Shown: in pieces, positions 19,840 through 29,094 of the stretch
Layout: each line of letters starts with the position of its first letter
Numbering within the stretch: the first letter of the stretch is position 1
Source: Neobacillus niacini
Lineage (GTDB): Bacteria; Bacillota; Bacilli; Bacillales; Cytobacillaceae
Reading direction: 5' to 3'
DNA: 64,000 bases
NCBI RefSeq assembly: GCF_023715415.1
Contig: NZ_JAMBOB010000005.1
Span: 1 to 64,000 of the forward strand
The notes under the pieces: generated by a model
The model's input: the letters and a program-made list of their open reading frames with translations, nothing else
Told to the model about the DNA's origin: nothing
Databases searched by the model: none
Program-made: the position numbers and the translations under genes

Positions 19840-20955
19840 ATGAACATTGCACATATCAAACTTAATGTGATAAGTATGCCATTGAAATCACCTTTTCACA
19901 CACATTTAGGTACTGTTACAGAACGTGAAGGAATAATCATAGAGGTAATTGATTCTGATGGAGTTTCAGGGTACGGGGAGGGAGTGGCCTTTTCAACACC
20001 CTGGTATACAGAAGAAACGGTTAAAACCAGTTTACATCTGTTAGAAGATATATTAATCCCTTTGCTTAGGAATAACCCAATAACACATCCTGAAGAGGCT
20101 GCCATTTTATTTAATTCAATTAGAAGAAACAATATGGCAAAGGCTGGGCTAGAAATGGCTATTTGGGATTTGCATGCAAAGAGGAATTCAGTATCCCTAT
20201 CTGCCAGTATCGGGGGCAGCAGGAGAAAAGTTGCTTCTGGTGTCGTGGTTGCAGCAAATTCTCTAAGCAGTTCTCTTAAACAAATTGAAAAATACCTAGA
20301 AGAAGGATACCAGCGAATTAAAGTTAAAATTAATCCTCAACAGGATTATTCTTTGCTGGACGGTATACGTCGCCATTATCCAGAACTTCCAATAATGGCT
20401 GATGCCAATTCTGCTTACACATTGAAAGACACTGAGAGATTAAAGGCACTTGATGACTTTAATCTCCTAATGATTGAACAGCCGCTGGCAAGCGACGATA
20501 TCATTCAGCATTCATTGCTACAAAAAGAGTTAAAGACCCCAATCTGTTTAGATGAGAGTATTGTGAGCTTTGTTGATGTTAAAAATGCGATTGACTTAGG
20601 AAGCTGTAAAATAATAAATATTAAAGCAGGAAGAGTTGGCGGGCTCTATGAAGCAAAAAGGATTCATGATTATTGCCTTGAGAAGAAAATAGCAGTATGG
20701 TGCGGGGGAATGATTGAATTTGGGATATCCCGTGCGCATAATATTGCGCTCGCTTCGCTTCCTGGCTTTACAATCCCCGGTGATATTTCTGCTTCCAATC
20801 GATTTTGGGAAGAAGATATCATAACACCTGAAGTAAAGGTTGAAAATGGATTAGTGACCGTACCAGATACTCCAGGTATTGGGTTTGGCATTAATAAAAA
20901 AAGGCTCAAAGAAACCACACTGCTAGAGAAATCATTTAAATTCGAAAAAAAATAA
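19840..20955 (+). CDS. menC: O-succinylbenzoate synthase MenC (enolase superfamily)
   Basis: MenC dehydrates SHCHC to OSB. The 371-aa protein has an enolase-superfamily capping domain (~1-125) and barrel: catalytic Lys in RIKVKI (~165), metal ligands in MADANSAY, IEQPLA and LDESI, and a second Lys in NIKAGRVGG. It resembles the NSAR/OSBS subgroup of Bacillota, whose members can also racemise N-succinyl amino acids; context favours OSBS. The stop codon lies in the 5' arm of its terminator. Confidence 0.93.
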   Translation: MNIAHIKLNVISMPLKSPFHTHLGTVTEREGIIIEVIDSDGVSGYGEGVAFSTPWYTEETVKTSLHLLEDILIPLLRNNPITHPEEAAILFNSIRRNNMAKAGLEMAIWDLHAKRNSVSLSASIGGSRRKVASGVVVAANSLSSSLKQIEKYLEEGYQRIKVKINPQQDYSLLDGIRRHYPELPIMADANSAYTLKDTERLKALDDFNLLMIEQPLASDDIIQHSLLQKELKTPICLDESIVSFVDVKNAIDLGSCKIINIKAGRVGGLYEAKRIHDYCLEKKIAVWCGGMIEFGISRAHNIALASLPGFTIPGDISASNRFWEEDIITPEVKVENGLVTVPDTPGIGFGINKKRLKETTLLEKSFKFEKK

Positions 20956-20985
20956 ACCAGACAATAATATCTGGTTTATTTTTTA
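20951..20985 (+). terminator. Terminator of menEC
   Basis: AATAAACCAGA and TCTGGTTTATT pair across 8 nt and are followed by TTTTTAA. The 5' arm includes the menC stop. It may serve the convergent DUF1540 gene too. Confidence 0.9.
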
Positions 20986-20987
20986 AT

Positions 20988-21146
20988 TTATATATCGGAA
21001 GGTTCAAATGTTTTACAATCGGTTTCTTGAACGTTATCAGCTGTTTTCCCTTTATGACTGACAACATAAATACTTTCAGCACTGCATTTATTTCCCTTTG
21101 CCCAATAAGAGCAGTTGTTAACTTCACATAAAACGTCTTGAGCCAT
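20988..21146 (-). CDS. DUF1540-type small Cys protein
   Basis: A 52-aa protein missed by longest-ORF logic because a longer frame overlaps it. It begins MAQDVLCEVNNC and has four Cys in the pattern C-x5-C-x8-C-x22-C, typical of DUF1540 proteins (possible metal-binding, function unknown), with WAKGNKC in the middle. AGGAGTG sits 7 nt before its ATG. It is convergent with menC, and transcription comes from the 21.2-kb side. Confidence 0.9.
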   Translation of the reverse strand: MAQDVLCEVNNCSYWAKGNKCSAESIYVVSHKGKTADNVQETDCKTFEPSDI

Positions 21147-21238
21147 TTTGTATCACTCCTTAGAATCATTTGTAATACATAAATAGCCTTTGATTTTTTA
21201 CCTCTACTCATCCCTGTAAGTAAAAGGGAATGAAAGAA

Positions 21239-22171
21239 CTAGTTTAAGGCTTTCTTTAGTGATTCTAAGTTCTGCTCCATTAGAGAAAAATATGTTTCTT
21301 TATCCTTAATGTTTTCCTTTGTTAAAACCCCTAAATTATGGACAGGTAAAGCTCTCGCTCCAATTTCCTCCTGAACAATCTCCGCCAATTTTGATTGGAC
21401 GTTTTGTTCAAAAAGGATATAATGCAGACCTTGCTTGTCGGCGAGTGTAATAATATCTTCTAGTTCTCGCTGTGTTGGTTCATTGGTTGTGGATAAACCA
21501 GAAATACTAATTTGTTCGATGCCGTATCTTTGCTCCCAATAACTAAAAGCGGCATGCGTCACAAGGATGTTTCTATGTTTTGCAGCTTCAATGGTACTTT
21601 CAAATTCCGAATTTAATTGATCTAATTCATTTGCAAGCTGCTGATAATTTTCATCGAAGATTTCTTTATTTTTGGGCATTTTTTCAACTAAAGAATCTCT
21701 TATTACAGCAGCCATTTCCTTTGAATAGATGGGGTCAAGCCATACATGGGGATTAAAATCTCCATGGCCCTCATCTTCATGATCAGCATCTTCCTCATGG
21801 TCTTCAGCAGGTTCTAAAATTAAATCCTCGGCTACTGGTATCATTGAGACGGTTTCATTTTTTAAGGATTCCTTTGCTTTTTCCACAAAGCCTTCTAAAC
21901 CTAAACCGATATAGAAAAATAAGTCTGAATCAGCCAATTTAATCATATCCTTTTGGGATGGTTCAAAGGTATGCTCATCTGCTCCTGGTGGATATATTGT
22001 ATTAATAGAAACGAATTTACCTCCGATACGCTCCGTAAAATATTGTAGCGGGAATACAGTAGTATAAATGGTGATTTTGTCTTTTTCCTTTTGTGTTACA
22101 TCTTTTTCGGCACTACAGGCTGTCATTAACAGTAATAAAATGACTATTGGATAAAAGAAAATTTTTTTCAT
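21239..22171 (-). CDS. znuA: Zinc-binding lipoprotein ZnuA/AdcA type
   Basis: A 310-aa extracellular solute-binding lipoprotein of the cluster-9 (metal) family. It has a signal peptide with lipobox TACS (Cys 19), a first His ligand in GADEHTFEPS, an acidic His-rich loop (EDHEEDADHEDEGHGDF, ~122-138) typical of zinc binders, a second His in NPHVWLDP and a third in LVTHAAF. No permease or ATPase gene lies beside it, so it is an orphan that must use a transporter encoded elsewhere. A Zur-type box lies 21 nt upstream, supporting zinc over manganese. Confidence 0.88.
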   Translation of the reverse strand: MKKIFFYPIVILLLLMTACSAEKDVTQKEKDKITIYTTVFPLQYFTERIGGKFVSINTIYPPGADEHTFEPSQKDMIKLADSDLFFYIGLGLEGFVEKAKESLKNETVSMIPVAEDLILEPAEDHEEDADHEDEGHGDFNPHVWLDPIYSKEMAAVIRDSLVEKMPKNKEIFDENYQQLANELDQLNSEFESTIEAAKHRNILVTHAAFSYWEQRYGIEQISISGLSTTNEPTQRELEDIITLADKQGLHYILFEQNVQSKLAEIVQEEIGARALPVHNLGVLTKENIKDKETYFSLMEQNLESLKKALN

Positions 22172-22192
22172 AGTTGCTCCTTTAAGAGAGAA

Positions 22193-22215
22193 TAAACCGG
22201 AGTTATTACGATTTA
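22193..22215 (-). promoter_or_regulatory. Zur-like operator upstream of znuA
   Basis: The 23-bp dyad has a perfect right half, ATTACGATTTA, and a left half TAAACCGGAGT. By my alignment it fits the B. subtilis Zur box (inverted TAAATCGTAAT) at 19 of 22 informative positions. It lies 21 nt before the znuA start. Confidence 0.75.
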
Positions 22216-22379
22216 TAGTCGAAAAATTTTTAGGATGGGTATATTTAAAAATGTATAATACGGAACGATTCCGATTTCCTTATGTATCTTACAAAAAAAA
22301 TACCATAATTGCAAGCATAAAGTTGATACATCATTTAGTATTTATGTATGCTTATAGTAATCAAAAAAAAGGTGGGATA

Positions 22380-22946
22380 ATGATGTCATTATTAAATGAA
22401 ATACTTGATTATAATCAAAGCTTTGTTGAAAGTCGTGAATATGAGAAATATGAAACCACAAAATTTCCGAATAAAAAAACGGTCATTTTAACTTGTATGG
22501 ATACAAGATTATTGGAATTATTGCCAAAGGCTTTGAACTTAAATAATGGGGATGTAAAGACCATTAAAAATGCTGGGGCCCTGGTATCTCATCCATTCGG
22601 AAGTATTATGAGAAGTATTCTTATTGCTGTATATCAGCTTCAAGCAGAAGAAGTCCTAGTCATTGCTCACCACGATTGTGGGATGAGTGGTTTAAAAGCT
22701 GAACCAGTAATAGATAGTATGTTAAGCCGCGGGGTAAAAGATGAAACCATTGATACGCTTACCTATTCAGGTATCAATATAAAAAAATGGCTTCATGGAT
22801 TTGATAATGTTACCGAAAGTGTCGAACATAGCGTAGAGGTAATTAAAAATCATCCATTAATGCCTGAAGGTGTTCCAGTGCATGGGTTAGTCATTGACCC
22901 AAAAACAGGAAAATTAGACCTTATTGTTGATGGGTACCAAAGTTAA
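22380..22946 (+). CDS. ytiB: Beta-class carbonic anhydrase YtiB
   Basis: A 188-aa protein of the beta-carbonic anhydrase family, interconverting CO2 and bicarbonate. Zinc ligands are visible as CMDTRL (Cys 39, Asp 41, Arg 43) and HHDCGMSG (His ~97, Cys 100). It is very similar to B. subtilis YtiB as I recall it and ends [29 protein letters not shown] precedes tandem ATGs at 22380/22383; the longer frame upstream has no ribosome site. Confidence 0.92.
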   Translation: MMSLLNEILDYNQSFVESREYEKYETTKFPNKKTVILTCMDTRLLELLPKALNLNNGDVKTIKNAGALVSHPFGSIMRSILIAVYQLQAEEVLVIAHHDCGMSGLKAEPVIDSMLSRGVKDETIDTLTYSGINIKKWLHGFDNVTESVEHSVEVIKNHPLMPEGVPVHGLVIDPKTGKLDLIVDGYQS

Positions 22947-23170
22947 ATTTCCTTTTTTTCTGGCACCGGGTCAATTCCACCTGGATGAAAGGGATGACAT
23001 TTAAGAATTCTCTTTAATGTAAGCCAGCCGCCCTTTAACGCTCCAAACCGCTGAACGGCTTCTAATCCATAATGTGAACAGGTAGGGTAAAAACGACAGC
23101 TAGGTGGTTTAATCGGGGAAATGGCAACTTGGTAAAAACGTATGATGGAAATAAAAACTTTTTTTAACAT
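22943..23170 (-). CDS. yidD: Membrane protein insertion efficiency factor YidD
   Basis: A 75-aa YidD family protein that assists YidC-dependent insertion at the inner face of the membrane. The N-terminal amphipathic helix ([14 protein letters not shown]) and conserved Cys-containing core ([32 protein letters not shown]) are complete. It is convergent with ytiB with a 4-nt overlap of the stop regions. Confidence 0.95.
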   Translation of the reverse strand: MLKKVFISIIRFYQVAISPIKPPSCRFYPTCSHYGLEAVQRFGALKGGWLTLKRILKCHPFHPGGIDPVPEKKEI

Positions 23171-23311
23171 AGGGTCACTCCCTTTATCTGTTTACTAAAA
23201 GATATCATATAAAAGAAATAACGTCTAAATTGTTAAATGGAACAATGTTGATGAAAAAACTCGGAATTTATAGTAAGATACTATTATAGATAGTAATAAG
23301 GAGTGGGGAAA

Positions 23312-23785
23312 ATGCCTTCAGTAGAGAGCTTTGATTTAGATCATAATGCCGTTAAAGCACCTTATGTTAGACATTGTGGTGTCCATAAGGTAGGAAGCGA
23401 CGGAATTGTTAATAAATATGATATCCGTTTTTGTCAACCGAATAAACAGGCTATGAAGCCAGATGTTATTCATACACTAGAACATCTCCTTGCCTTTAAT
23501 CTTCGGGCACATGTAGAAAAATATCATCATTTCGATATTATTGATATTTCTCCTATGGGCTGTCAAACTGGATATTATTTAGTTGTCAGTGGTGAGCCGA
23601 CAGTCGAAGAAATCATTGATCTCCTTGAAGATACCATGAAGACTGCAGTTGAAATAATGGAGATTCCTGCAGCAAACGAAAGACAATGCGGACAAGCGAA
23701 GCTTCACGATTTAGAGGGGGCAAAACGCCTAATGCGTTTTTGGCTTGATCAAAGTAAAGAAGATTTAAAACAAGTTTTTGCGTAA
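23312..23785 (+). CDS. luxS: S-ribosylhomocysteine lyase LuxS
   Basis: LuxS cleaves S-ribosylhomocysteine to homocysteine and DPD, the AI-2 precursor, in the activated methyl cycle. The 157 aa contain metal ligands His54 and His58 (HTLEH) and Cys126 (RQCGQ), and catalytic Cys84 (MGCQTG). ATG 23312 has AAGGAG 8 nt upstream; an in-frame upstream start at 23303 overlaps that site. It stands alone, followed by a terminator. Confidence 0.97.
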   Translation: MPSVESFDLDHNAVKAPYVRHCGVHKVGSDGIVNKYDIRFCQPNKQAMKPDVIHTLEHLLAFNLRAHVEKYHHFDIIDISPMGCQTGYYLVVSGEPTVEEIIDLLEDTMKTAVEIMEIPAANERQCGQAKLHDLEGAKRLMRFWLDQSKEDLKQVFA

Positions 23786-23826
23786 ACCAAAAAGTTGCAG
23801 CCCCTATGCGCTGCAGATAGATTTAA

Positions 23827-23864
23827 AGAAAATTCCTATTCTGTACGAATAGGAATTTTCTTTA
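23827..23864. terminator. Terminator of luxS (possibly bidirectional)
   Basis: AGAAAATTCCTATT pairs with AATAGGAATTTTCT across 7 nt, followed by TTTA. The reverse strand also gives a T-rich tail, serving the convergent ytzI. Confidence 0.88.
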
Positions 23865-24026
23865 TGCCTTCTTTTCTTCTTCCTCTTTAATCTCGTTATT
23901 TACATATGGATTATCATCGAGTGGATCTACTGTATGTTTAAATGAATAAGCTTTTGACGTTGTAATGACAGCTAGCAATAGCACTACGATGATGATCACA
24001 ATGCTTACCACAAATATCGTATACAT
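23862..24026 (-). CDS. ytzI: Small membrane protein YtzI-like
   Basis: A 54-aa protein too short for simple ORF lists. One N-terminal transmembrane helix (IFVVSIVIIIVVLLLAVITT) is followed by SKAYSFKHTVDPL and an acidic tail. The KAYSxKHTVDPL block is what I associate with YtzI of Bacillus; its role is unknown. GGGGGGG sits 6 nt before the ATG. It is convergent with luxS. Confidence 0.82.
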   Translation of the reverse strand: MYTIFVVSIVIIIVVLLLAVITTSKAYSFKHTVDPLDDNPYVNNEIKEEEEKKA

Positions 24027-24081
24027 GATTTCCCCCCCTTGTATTCTTATATTCTAGCATGGTTTTACACTTTTTTAACCA

Positions 24082-24112
24082 AAAAAGAAACTGCCTAGGG
24101 CAGTTCTCTTTA
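24082..24112 (-). terminator. Terminator of the DUF6154 gene
   Basis: AACTGCC and GGCAGTT pair tightly; on the minus strand the hairpin is followed by TCTTTTTT. It lies just past the stop at 24129. Confidence 0.75.
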
Positions 24113-24128
24113 CGGTAGTATGTAATAA

Positions 24129-24386
24129 TCAATGGATATTCCTAGGATAATAAGTATGGGTGCGCTGTTGTCCGTACTCTTCTTGCGCAAATTTGCCTTT
24201 CAAGCTCTCAATTAAATAGAGCCCCATTAAATCATATAATTCTTGTTTATCCATCTCTTTAATTAAGTGGAGAAGATCCTCATGTGACATTTCTTCTAAG
24301 AAGGCGAATGCTAACATATCAATATCCTCTTCATCCCCTGTCAGCTTGTCGCGATACATTTGAAATAATTCATCGACTAACCTCAT
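24129..24386 (-). CDS. DUF6154-type small acidic protein
   Basis: An 85-aa soluble, acidic, helix-rich protein beginning MRLVDELFQMYRDKLTGDEED and containing DLLHLIKEMDKQELYDLMGLYLIESLKGK. I recognise this as the bacillar DUF6154 family, function unknown. ATG 24386 is preferred because GGAGG ends 8 nt upstream; the longer TTG start at 24401 overlaps that site. Confidence 0.82.
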   Translation of the reverse strand: MRLVDELFQMYRDKLTGDEEDIDMLAFAFLEEMSHEDLLHLIKEMDKQELYDLMGLYLIESLKGKFAQEEYGQQRTHTYYPRNIH

Positions 24387-24623
24387 CTCGTACACCTCCA
24401 AAGAATTTTTTTAAATTTTTTTCCTTACTTATTCAATTCCCTTAATGATGAAAAATATCCTCTATCCTAGAAGCAAAAATCAATAAAAATGTTGTTAACC
24501 ATTTTCTTAATATTATGACAATTATACATGATTCAGTTCTAAAAAAAACGTCGAAATTTGAAAAAGAATAAATTTTATTTGATTGTGGAAAATTTTAAAT
24601 AATATAAGTAAGGGGATGACATA

Positions 24624-24947
24624 ATGGATGAGCAAAAAAAGACCTATTATATAGACGTTGGTCATGGAGAAATCTCACAAAGTTCAACTGCTTCTACTTG
24701 GAGTTTTAAAATTCAAGCAAATGATGAGGAAATTATACAGTTAAGAGAGCTTTTTGATCAGAATTATTCAACGGAATGGAAAAACTTTTTTAGAGCTCAT
24801 GTTCCATATGTTCAATATCATCATGACCGTGAAAACGACGCCTATGATAATACAATTGAGCAAGTATATGGGATGATTTACAACCTCGGGGATGAGGAAG
24901 CAAAAAGCCATATTGAGTCAATGAATATTTTGCCAAAACAAGGTTGA
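24624..24947 (+). CDS. Conserved small protein of unknown function
   Basis: A 107-aa soluble, acidic protein (TYYIDVGHGEIS, WSFKIQANDEEIIQLRELF, HVPYVQYHHDRENDAYD). It has no membrane segment or known catalytic motif that I can assign. AAGGGGATG sits 7 nt before the ATG. It looks like a conserved Bacillaceae protein lying next to ytkD. A strong terminator follows, so it is probably monocistronic. Confidence 0.8.
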   Translation: MDEQKKTYYIDVGHGEISQSSTASTWSFKIQANDEEIIQLRELFDQNYSTEWKNFFRAHVPYVQYHHDRENDAYDNTIEQVYGMIYNLGDEEAKSHIESMNILPKQG

Positions 24948-24950
24948 AAG

Positions 24951-24990
24951 AAGCGGAAAATCCATTCTATAGGGATTTTCCGCTTTTTTC
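24951..24990 (+). terminator. Terminator after the 107-aa gene
   Basis: AAGCGGAAAATCC pairs with GGATTTTCCGCTT and ends in TTTTTTC, 4 nt past the stop. Confidence 0.92.
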
Positions 24991-25032
24991 GATTATAATG
25001 ATTCCATAGGTAAAGCCAAGGGGAGAGTATAG

Positions 25033-25527
25033 ATGCAGGAGTTTTATGATAAATTTGGGAACAAAGTGGAGCTAGCTTTTTCAAAAAACGCATTCGAAAA
25101 AAATGCAAAGCATGTGCTTGTCATTAGTCAGTACAAGGGTGCTTGGTATTTAACCAATCATAAGGTTCGAGGTCTAGAATTTCCAGGGGGCAAAGTGGAA
25201 GCAGAGGAGTCTCTAGAAGATGCTGCTCGCCGAGAGGTTTATGAGGAAACAGGTGCAACAGTGGACGAACTTTTACAGATAGCAGAATATAAAGTAACAG
25301 AAGGAAAAGATTCTTTTGTGAAGGCCGTTTTTTGGGGCAAAATAAAATCGATTAGTAAAACAAATAACTATTACGAGACGAATGGACCTGTTGTGGTGGA
25401 GGGAGATATTTTACAATTACGGTTTGGGGATGAGTACAGCTTTATAATGAAGGATGAAGTGATTCCTGCGTGTATAAATTATATTAAAAGTTCCAAATTG
25501 AAAAAGAATAGCGACAAATTTTTATAA
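25033..25527 (+). CDS. ytkD: Nudix nucleoside triphosphatase YtkD
   Basis: A 164-aa Nudix hydrolase; B. subtilis YtkD (MutTA) hydrolyses dNTPs including 8-oxo-dGTP. The Nudix box reads GGKVEAEESLEDAARREVYEET (residues ~53-74) with the REVxEE core, preceded by LEFPGG. AAGGGGAG precedes the ATG by 8 nt. It is convergent with the ABC transporter genes. Confidence 0.9.
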   Translation: MQEFYDKFGNKVELAFSKNAFEKNAKHVLVISQYKGAWYLTNHKVRGLEFPGGKVEAEESLEDAARREVYEETGATVDELLQIAEYKVTEGKDSFVKAVFWGKIKSISKTNNYYETNGPVVVEGDILQLRFGDEYSFIMKDEVIPACINYIKSSKLKKNSDKFL

Positions 25528-25531
25528 GCCG

Positions 25532-26338
25532 CTATTCCTTGATAAGTTTTTTCTCTAACAGTTCAACCAGCTGATACATAATCGTGGCAACGACAGCAAT
25601 CACCAGCAGTGACATAAAGACGAGTGTAAAATTAAATACTTGGAAGCCATAAATAATTAAATAGCCAAGTCCCCTAGAGGAAACTAAAAATTCACCAACA
25701 ATGACACCTACCCATGATAATCCAACATTCACCTTCAAAGTTGAAATGATTGTTGGGAAACTCGCAGGCAGAATGGCTTCTTTAAAGCATTGAAAACGTG
25801 TTGCCCCGAAGGTTTGCAGCACTTTCATATAGTTAGGGTCCACTTCTTTAAAAGATGTATAGACGACAAGTGTAGTAATAATAACCGAGATAATGGCACC
25901 CATCGCAATGATTGAAGGATAACCAGGACCTAAGGCAACAATTAGAATCGGTCCTAAGGCTACCTTTGGCATAGCATTTAAGATTACCAGATAAGGATCA
26001 ATAATTTTTGAAAACATTGGCGACCACCATAATAACGCTGCCAGTAGGGTACCAAGCAGGGTACCTAAAATAAAACCAAAAATAGTTTCGGTTAAGGTTA
26101 CACCCAGATTGGATAGTAATGATCCATCCTGAAATTTTTCTAAAAATAAATTCCAAATCTTAGATGGAGAACTGAACAAAAGCGGGTCTATCCACCGCTG
26201 CTGACTGGATATTTCCCAGCCTGTAAAAAAGACTAAGAAGATAATCACCTGATGAAATCGAACCCATCTTTTTTCAATCGTAAGTGAATGTAAATAATTC
26301 TTATGGAGGAGGTTCACCTTATTCTTACCTAGACTCAA
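25532..26338 (-). CDS. ytlD: ABC transporter permease (SsuC/TauC type, YtlD)
   Basis: A 268-aa inner-membrane permease with about six hydrophobic segments and the BPD-type EAA loop '[20 protein letters not shown]' (~195-215). Family members import nitrate, sulfonates, taurine or pyrimidine precursors; substrate here is unknown. The TTG start overlaps the end of the ATPase gene by 14 nt, with GGAAGGAG upstream. Confidence 0.9.
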   Translation of the reverse strand: MSLGKNKVNLLHKNYLHSLTIEKRWVRFHQVIIFLVFFTGWEISSQQRWIDPLLFSSPSKIWNLFLEKFQDGSLLSNLGVTLTETIFGFILGTLLGTLLAALLWWSPMFSKIIDPYLVILNAMPKVALGPILIVALGPGYPSIIAMGAIISVIITTLVVYTSFKEVDPNYMKVLQTFGATRFQCFKEAILPASFPTIISTLKVNVGLSWVGVIVGEFLVSSRGLGYLIIYGFQVFNFTLVFMSLLVIAVVATIMYQLVELLEKKLIKE

Positions 26339-27095
26339 GTGACTCCAACTCCTTCCATATTGTTTGAAAGATACTAGAAAAAGTCTCGTGGTTCCTTGCG
26401 TTAAAAGGAGATAAAATTCTTAGTTCTTCTGGCATGTCAAATACCTTATGAACCCTGCCCGGGCTTGGTGAAAAGAGTACAACCCGGTCACTCATGGCAA
26501 TGGCTTCCCCAATATCATGTGTAACAAGGATGGCTGTTTTTCCAAATGCGTCCAGTGTATTCGATACTAGGTCCTCGAGCTTTAATTTAGTTTGATAATC
26601 TAAAGCAGAAAAGGGTTCATCGAGCATGAGCAGTTTAGGTTCGGTTGCCAATGTTCTTACAAGAGCAGCACGCTGCCTCATCCCGCCTGAGAGCTGTTTC
26701 GGAAGCTGCTTCTCAATCCCGCTTAAACCCATTTGCTTTAAAAGGTCTATAGCCGCTAACTTGGATTTATCGTTCAATTGTTGCGATAACTTTAAACCAA
26801 GGAGAATATTTTCTTCAATCGTTTTCCATGGGAAAAGATAATCCTGCTGAAGCATATAACCGATTTGATTTTTTAATCCTGAAGTTGGTTTGTTTTCAAG
26901 TAAAATAGTCCCTTCGGTAGGCTTGATTAGCCCGGCAATAATCGAAAGCAATGTTGTCTTGCCACAGCCGCTAGGGCCGAGGAAGGAAACAAATTCTCCT
27001 TCCTCAACATGCAAGGTAATCTCGGAGAGGGCCGTGGTGGCAGAGGCTTTAGTGAAATAAGTGTGATGAACATCCTTAATGGCTAAAAAACTCAT
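26325..27095 (-). CDS. ytlC: ABC transporter ATP-binding protein (SsuB/TauB type, YtlC)
   Basis: A 256-aa ABC ATPase: Walker [10 protein letters not shown] (~40), Q-loop [10 protein letters not shown], signature LSGGMRQR (~140), Walker [14 protein letters not shown]-loop VTHD. GGGAGG precedes the ATG. Translationally coupled to the downstream permease. Powers the importer with the lipoprotein encoded 21 nt upstream. Confidence 0.95.
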   Translation of the reverse strand: MSFLAIKDVHHTYFTKASATTALSEITLHVEEGEFVSFLGPSGCGKTTLLSIIAGLIKPTEGTILLENKPTSGLKNQIGYMLQQDYLFPWKTIEENILLGLKLSQQLNDKSKLAAIDLLKQMGLSGIEKQLPKQLSGGMRQRAALVRTLATEPKLLMLDEPFSALDYQTKLKLEDLVSNTLDAFGKTAILVTHDIGEAIAMSDRVVLFSPSPGRVHKVFDMPEELRILSPFNARNHETFSSIFQTIWKELESLESR

Positions 27096-27116
27096 TAAGC
27101 CGGCCTCCCTTTTTAT

Positions 27117-28133
27117 TTATTCGTCTTTTACTTTTTCAGCTATCTCAGTATTAACCAGTGTTTTGTGATCGACCACTTCTGGAAGTTCACCAGCTTCGTC
27201 CATGATATCCTGAAGATTGTTCCATTCTTCTTTATCGAGGATTGGGTCAGTAGCGAAGGAGCCTTGCTCTTTATAGCGGTCTACTACTGTACTAATAAGT
27301 TCAAGGTCTGTATCAGGGAAATAGGATTGAATAGCCTCTGCAACTTCATCAGAGCTGTGTGTTTCTACCCATTGCTGTGCTTTGTAAATGGCTCTTGTGA
27401 ATTTTTCTACGATATCTTTGTTTTCTTTCATGTAGCTGTCTTTAGTCATGAAGGTTGTATAAGGGACATGCCCTGATTCTGTTCCAAAGGAAGCCACAAT
27501 ATGACCTTTACCTTCAAGCTCAAAGATACTTGCTTGCGGTTCGAATAATTGTACGAAATCGCCCGTGCCAGAAGCAAAAGCGCTTGGAATATTTGCGAAA
27601 TCTATATTTTGAATGAGATTTAAATCCTGATGTGGATCAATACCATGCTGCTTAAGAACAAACTCACCAACCATCTGCGGCATACCGCCCGTACGCTGAC
27701 CTAAGAATGTAGATCCTTTTAATAAATCCCATGAGAAATTATCAATTTTTTCTCTGGATACAAGGAAAGTACCATCTGTTTGTGTTAATTGTGCAAAGTT
27801 AATGACGGGATCATTTGAATCCTGGGCGTACACATAAATTGATGTCTCAGAGCCTACGAGGGCGATGTCGGCACCACCTGATAACAAAGCAGTCATGGTT
27901 TTATCACCGCCAAAGGCTGTTGATAGCTCAACATCTAAACCTTCTTCTTCGAAAAATCCTTTAGCAATGGCAACATATTCAGGAGCATAGAAGATGGAAC
28001 GGGTAACTTCCACTAATCGGACCTTTTCGATTTTCTCTGAATCGGTTTTGTCGGTTCCGTTACAAGCGGCAATGGAGAACATGAGAATCATAATGAGAAG
28101 CGATGAAAAACTGAATTTAAACCATTTTTTCAC
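27117..28133 (-). CDS. ytlA: ABC transporter substrate-binding lipoprotein (NMT1/SsuA type, YtlA)
   Basis: A 338-aa exported lipoprotein (lipobox IAACN, Cys ~24). The NMT1/SsuA-like fold is suggested by IFYAPEYVAIAKGFFEEEGLDVEL and GGADIALVGSETSIY. It is the first gene of the three-gene importer operon, with a GTG start and GAAGGGGG upstream. No riboswitch or CymR-type element is recognised upstream, so the substrate (sulfonate, nitrate or thiamine-precursor type) is open. Confidence 0.9.
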   Translation of the reverse strand: MKKWFKFSFSSLLIMILMFSIAACNGTDKTDSEKIEKVRLVEVTRSIFYAPEYVAIAKGFFEEEGLDVELSTAFGGDKTMTALLSGGADIALVGSETSIYVYAQDSNDPVINFAQLTQTDGTFLVSREKIDNFSWDLLKGSTFLGQRTGGMPQMVGEFVLKQHGIDPHQDLNLIQNIDFANIPSAFASGTGDFVQLFEPQASIFELEGKGHIVASFGTESGHVPYTTFMTKDSYMKENKDIVEKFTRAIYKAQQWVETHSSDEVAEAIQSYFPDTDLELISTVVDRYKEQGSFATDPILDKEEWNNLQDIMDEAGELPEVVDHKTLVNTEIAEKVKDE

Positions 28134-28263
28134 ACTAAAACCCCCTTCAAGTAGAGCAAAGTCTGGGCTATTGGCCTACCATATCGTATGATAAAGTAAT
28201 AAATGTGTGAATGCCCAGTTACATAAATTTAATTAAGATTAAAATGGAAGGGTGAAAAGTCAG

Positions 28264-29055
28264 GTGAACCAACAAAATGAAAAAATCATCGAGGCGTATC
28301 GTTTCCCTTCACCCAATCCTACTGTGGAATTATGGGAAATAACCTATCTATCTAATGGATTGAGAGTAAAAGGGATGCTTGCACAACCAAAGATAAAAGG
28401 AAGCTATGACGGCTTTTTATACTTGCGCGGAGGCATTAAGAATGTTGGAAAAGTCAGACCTGCAAGAATTGCACAATTTGCCTCTGAAGGATTCATCGTA
28501 TTTGCTCCCTATTATCGTGGGAACCAAGGTGGGGAGGGGAATGAAGATTTTGCTGGAGAGGATAGGCAGGACGCATTTACAGCCTTTGAGCTTCTAAAAA
28601 CAATACCTGCCGTGAGAGATATCCATGTATTTGGTTTTTCCCGTGGTGGTGTAATGGCATTAATGACAGGAATTGAATTTCCTGAGGCAGCCTCTATTGT
28701 GACTTGGGGCGGAGTAAGTGACATGTTTTTAACATACGAAGAAAGAAAAGACTTGCGAAAGATGCTAAAGAGAGTAATTGGCGGTACTCCGGGGAAATAT
28801 CCAGAAAGATATGAGGAACGAACCCCTCTTTATGAGCTTGAAAGGATTACAGCGCCTGTTCTCATCATCCACGGGGTAAATGATGAAAATGTATCCGTGG
28901 AGCATGGCTACAGACTTGAACGCAGACTTAGGTTATTAGATAAGCAGGTGGAATCCTGGTATTTTGATGAGTATACCCACTACTTTCCGCCTGCAGTAAA
29001 CAGAAAAATCGTCAAGGATTTAACCCAGTGGATGAAAAAACAAATCAAAAGATGA
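28264..29055 (+). CDS. ytmA: Alpha/beta hydrolase, S9 peptidase-like YtmA
   Basis: A 263-aa serine hydrolase of the prolyl-oligopeptidase type. It shows YLRGGIKNVG, YYRGNQGGEG, the nucleophile elbow GFSRGGVMAL (Ser ~126), Asp in LIIHGVNDENV and His in EYTHYFPP. The start is uncertain: GTG 28264 has GGAAGGG at ~11 nt, while GTG 28252 has the same site abutting it. Natural substrate unknown. Confidence 0.88.
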   Translation: MNQQNEKIIEAYRFPSPNPTVELWEITYLSNGLRVKGMLAQPKIKGSYDGFLYLRGGIKNVGKVRPARIAQFASEGFIVFAPYYRGNQGGEGNEDFAGEDRQDAFTAFELLKTIPAVRDIHVFGFSRGGVMALMTGIEFPEAASIVTWGGVSDMFLTYEERKDLRKMLKRVIGGTPGKYPERYEERTPLYELERITAPVLIIHGVNDENVSVEHGYRLERRLRLLDKQVESWYFDEYTHYFPPAVNRKIVKDLTQWMKKQIKR

Positions 29056-29094
29056 TAAAATAATAGTAAGTCCAAAAGCAAGGAGCGGATACAT

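Noticed and set aside
20936..21211. 91-codon minus-strand ORF
   Set aside because: It overlaps the menC end and terminator and masks the better-supported DUF1540 gene in another frame.
28190..28215. Sigma-E-like -10 (CATACGAT on the minus strand) before ytlA
   Set aside because: No convincing -35 at the right distance, so chance similarity cannot be excluded.
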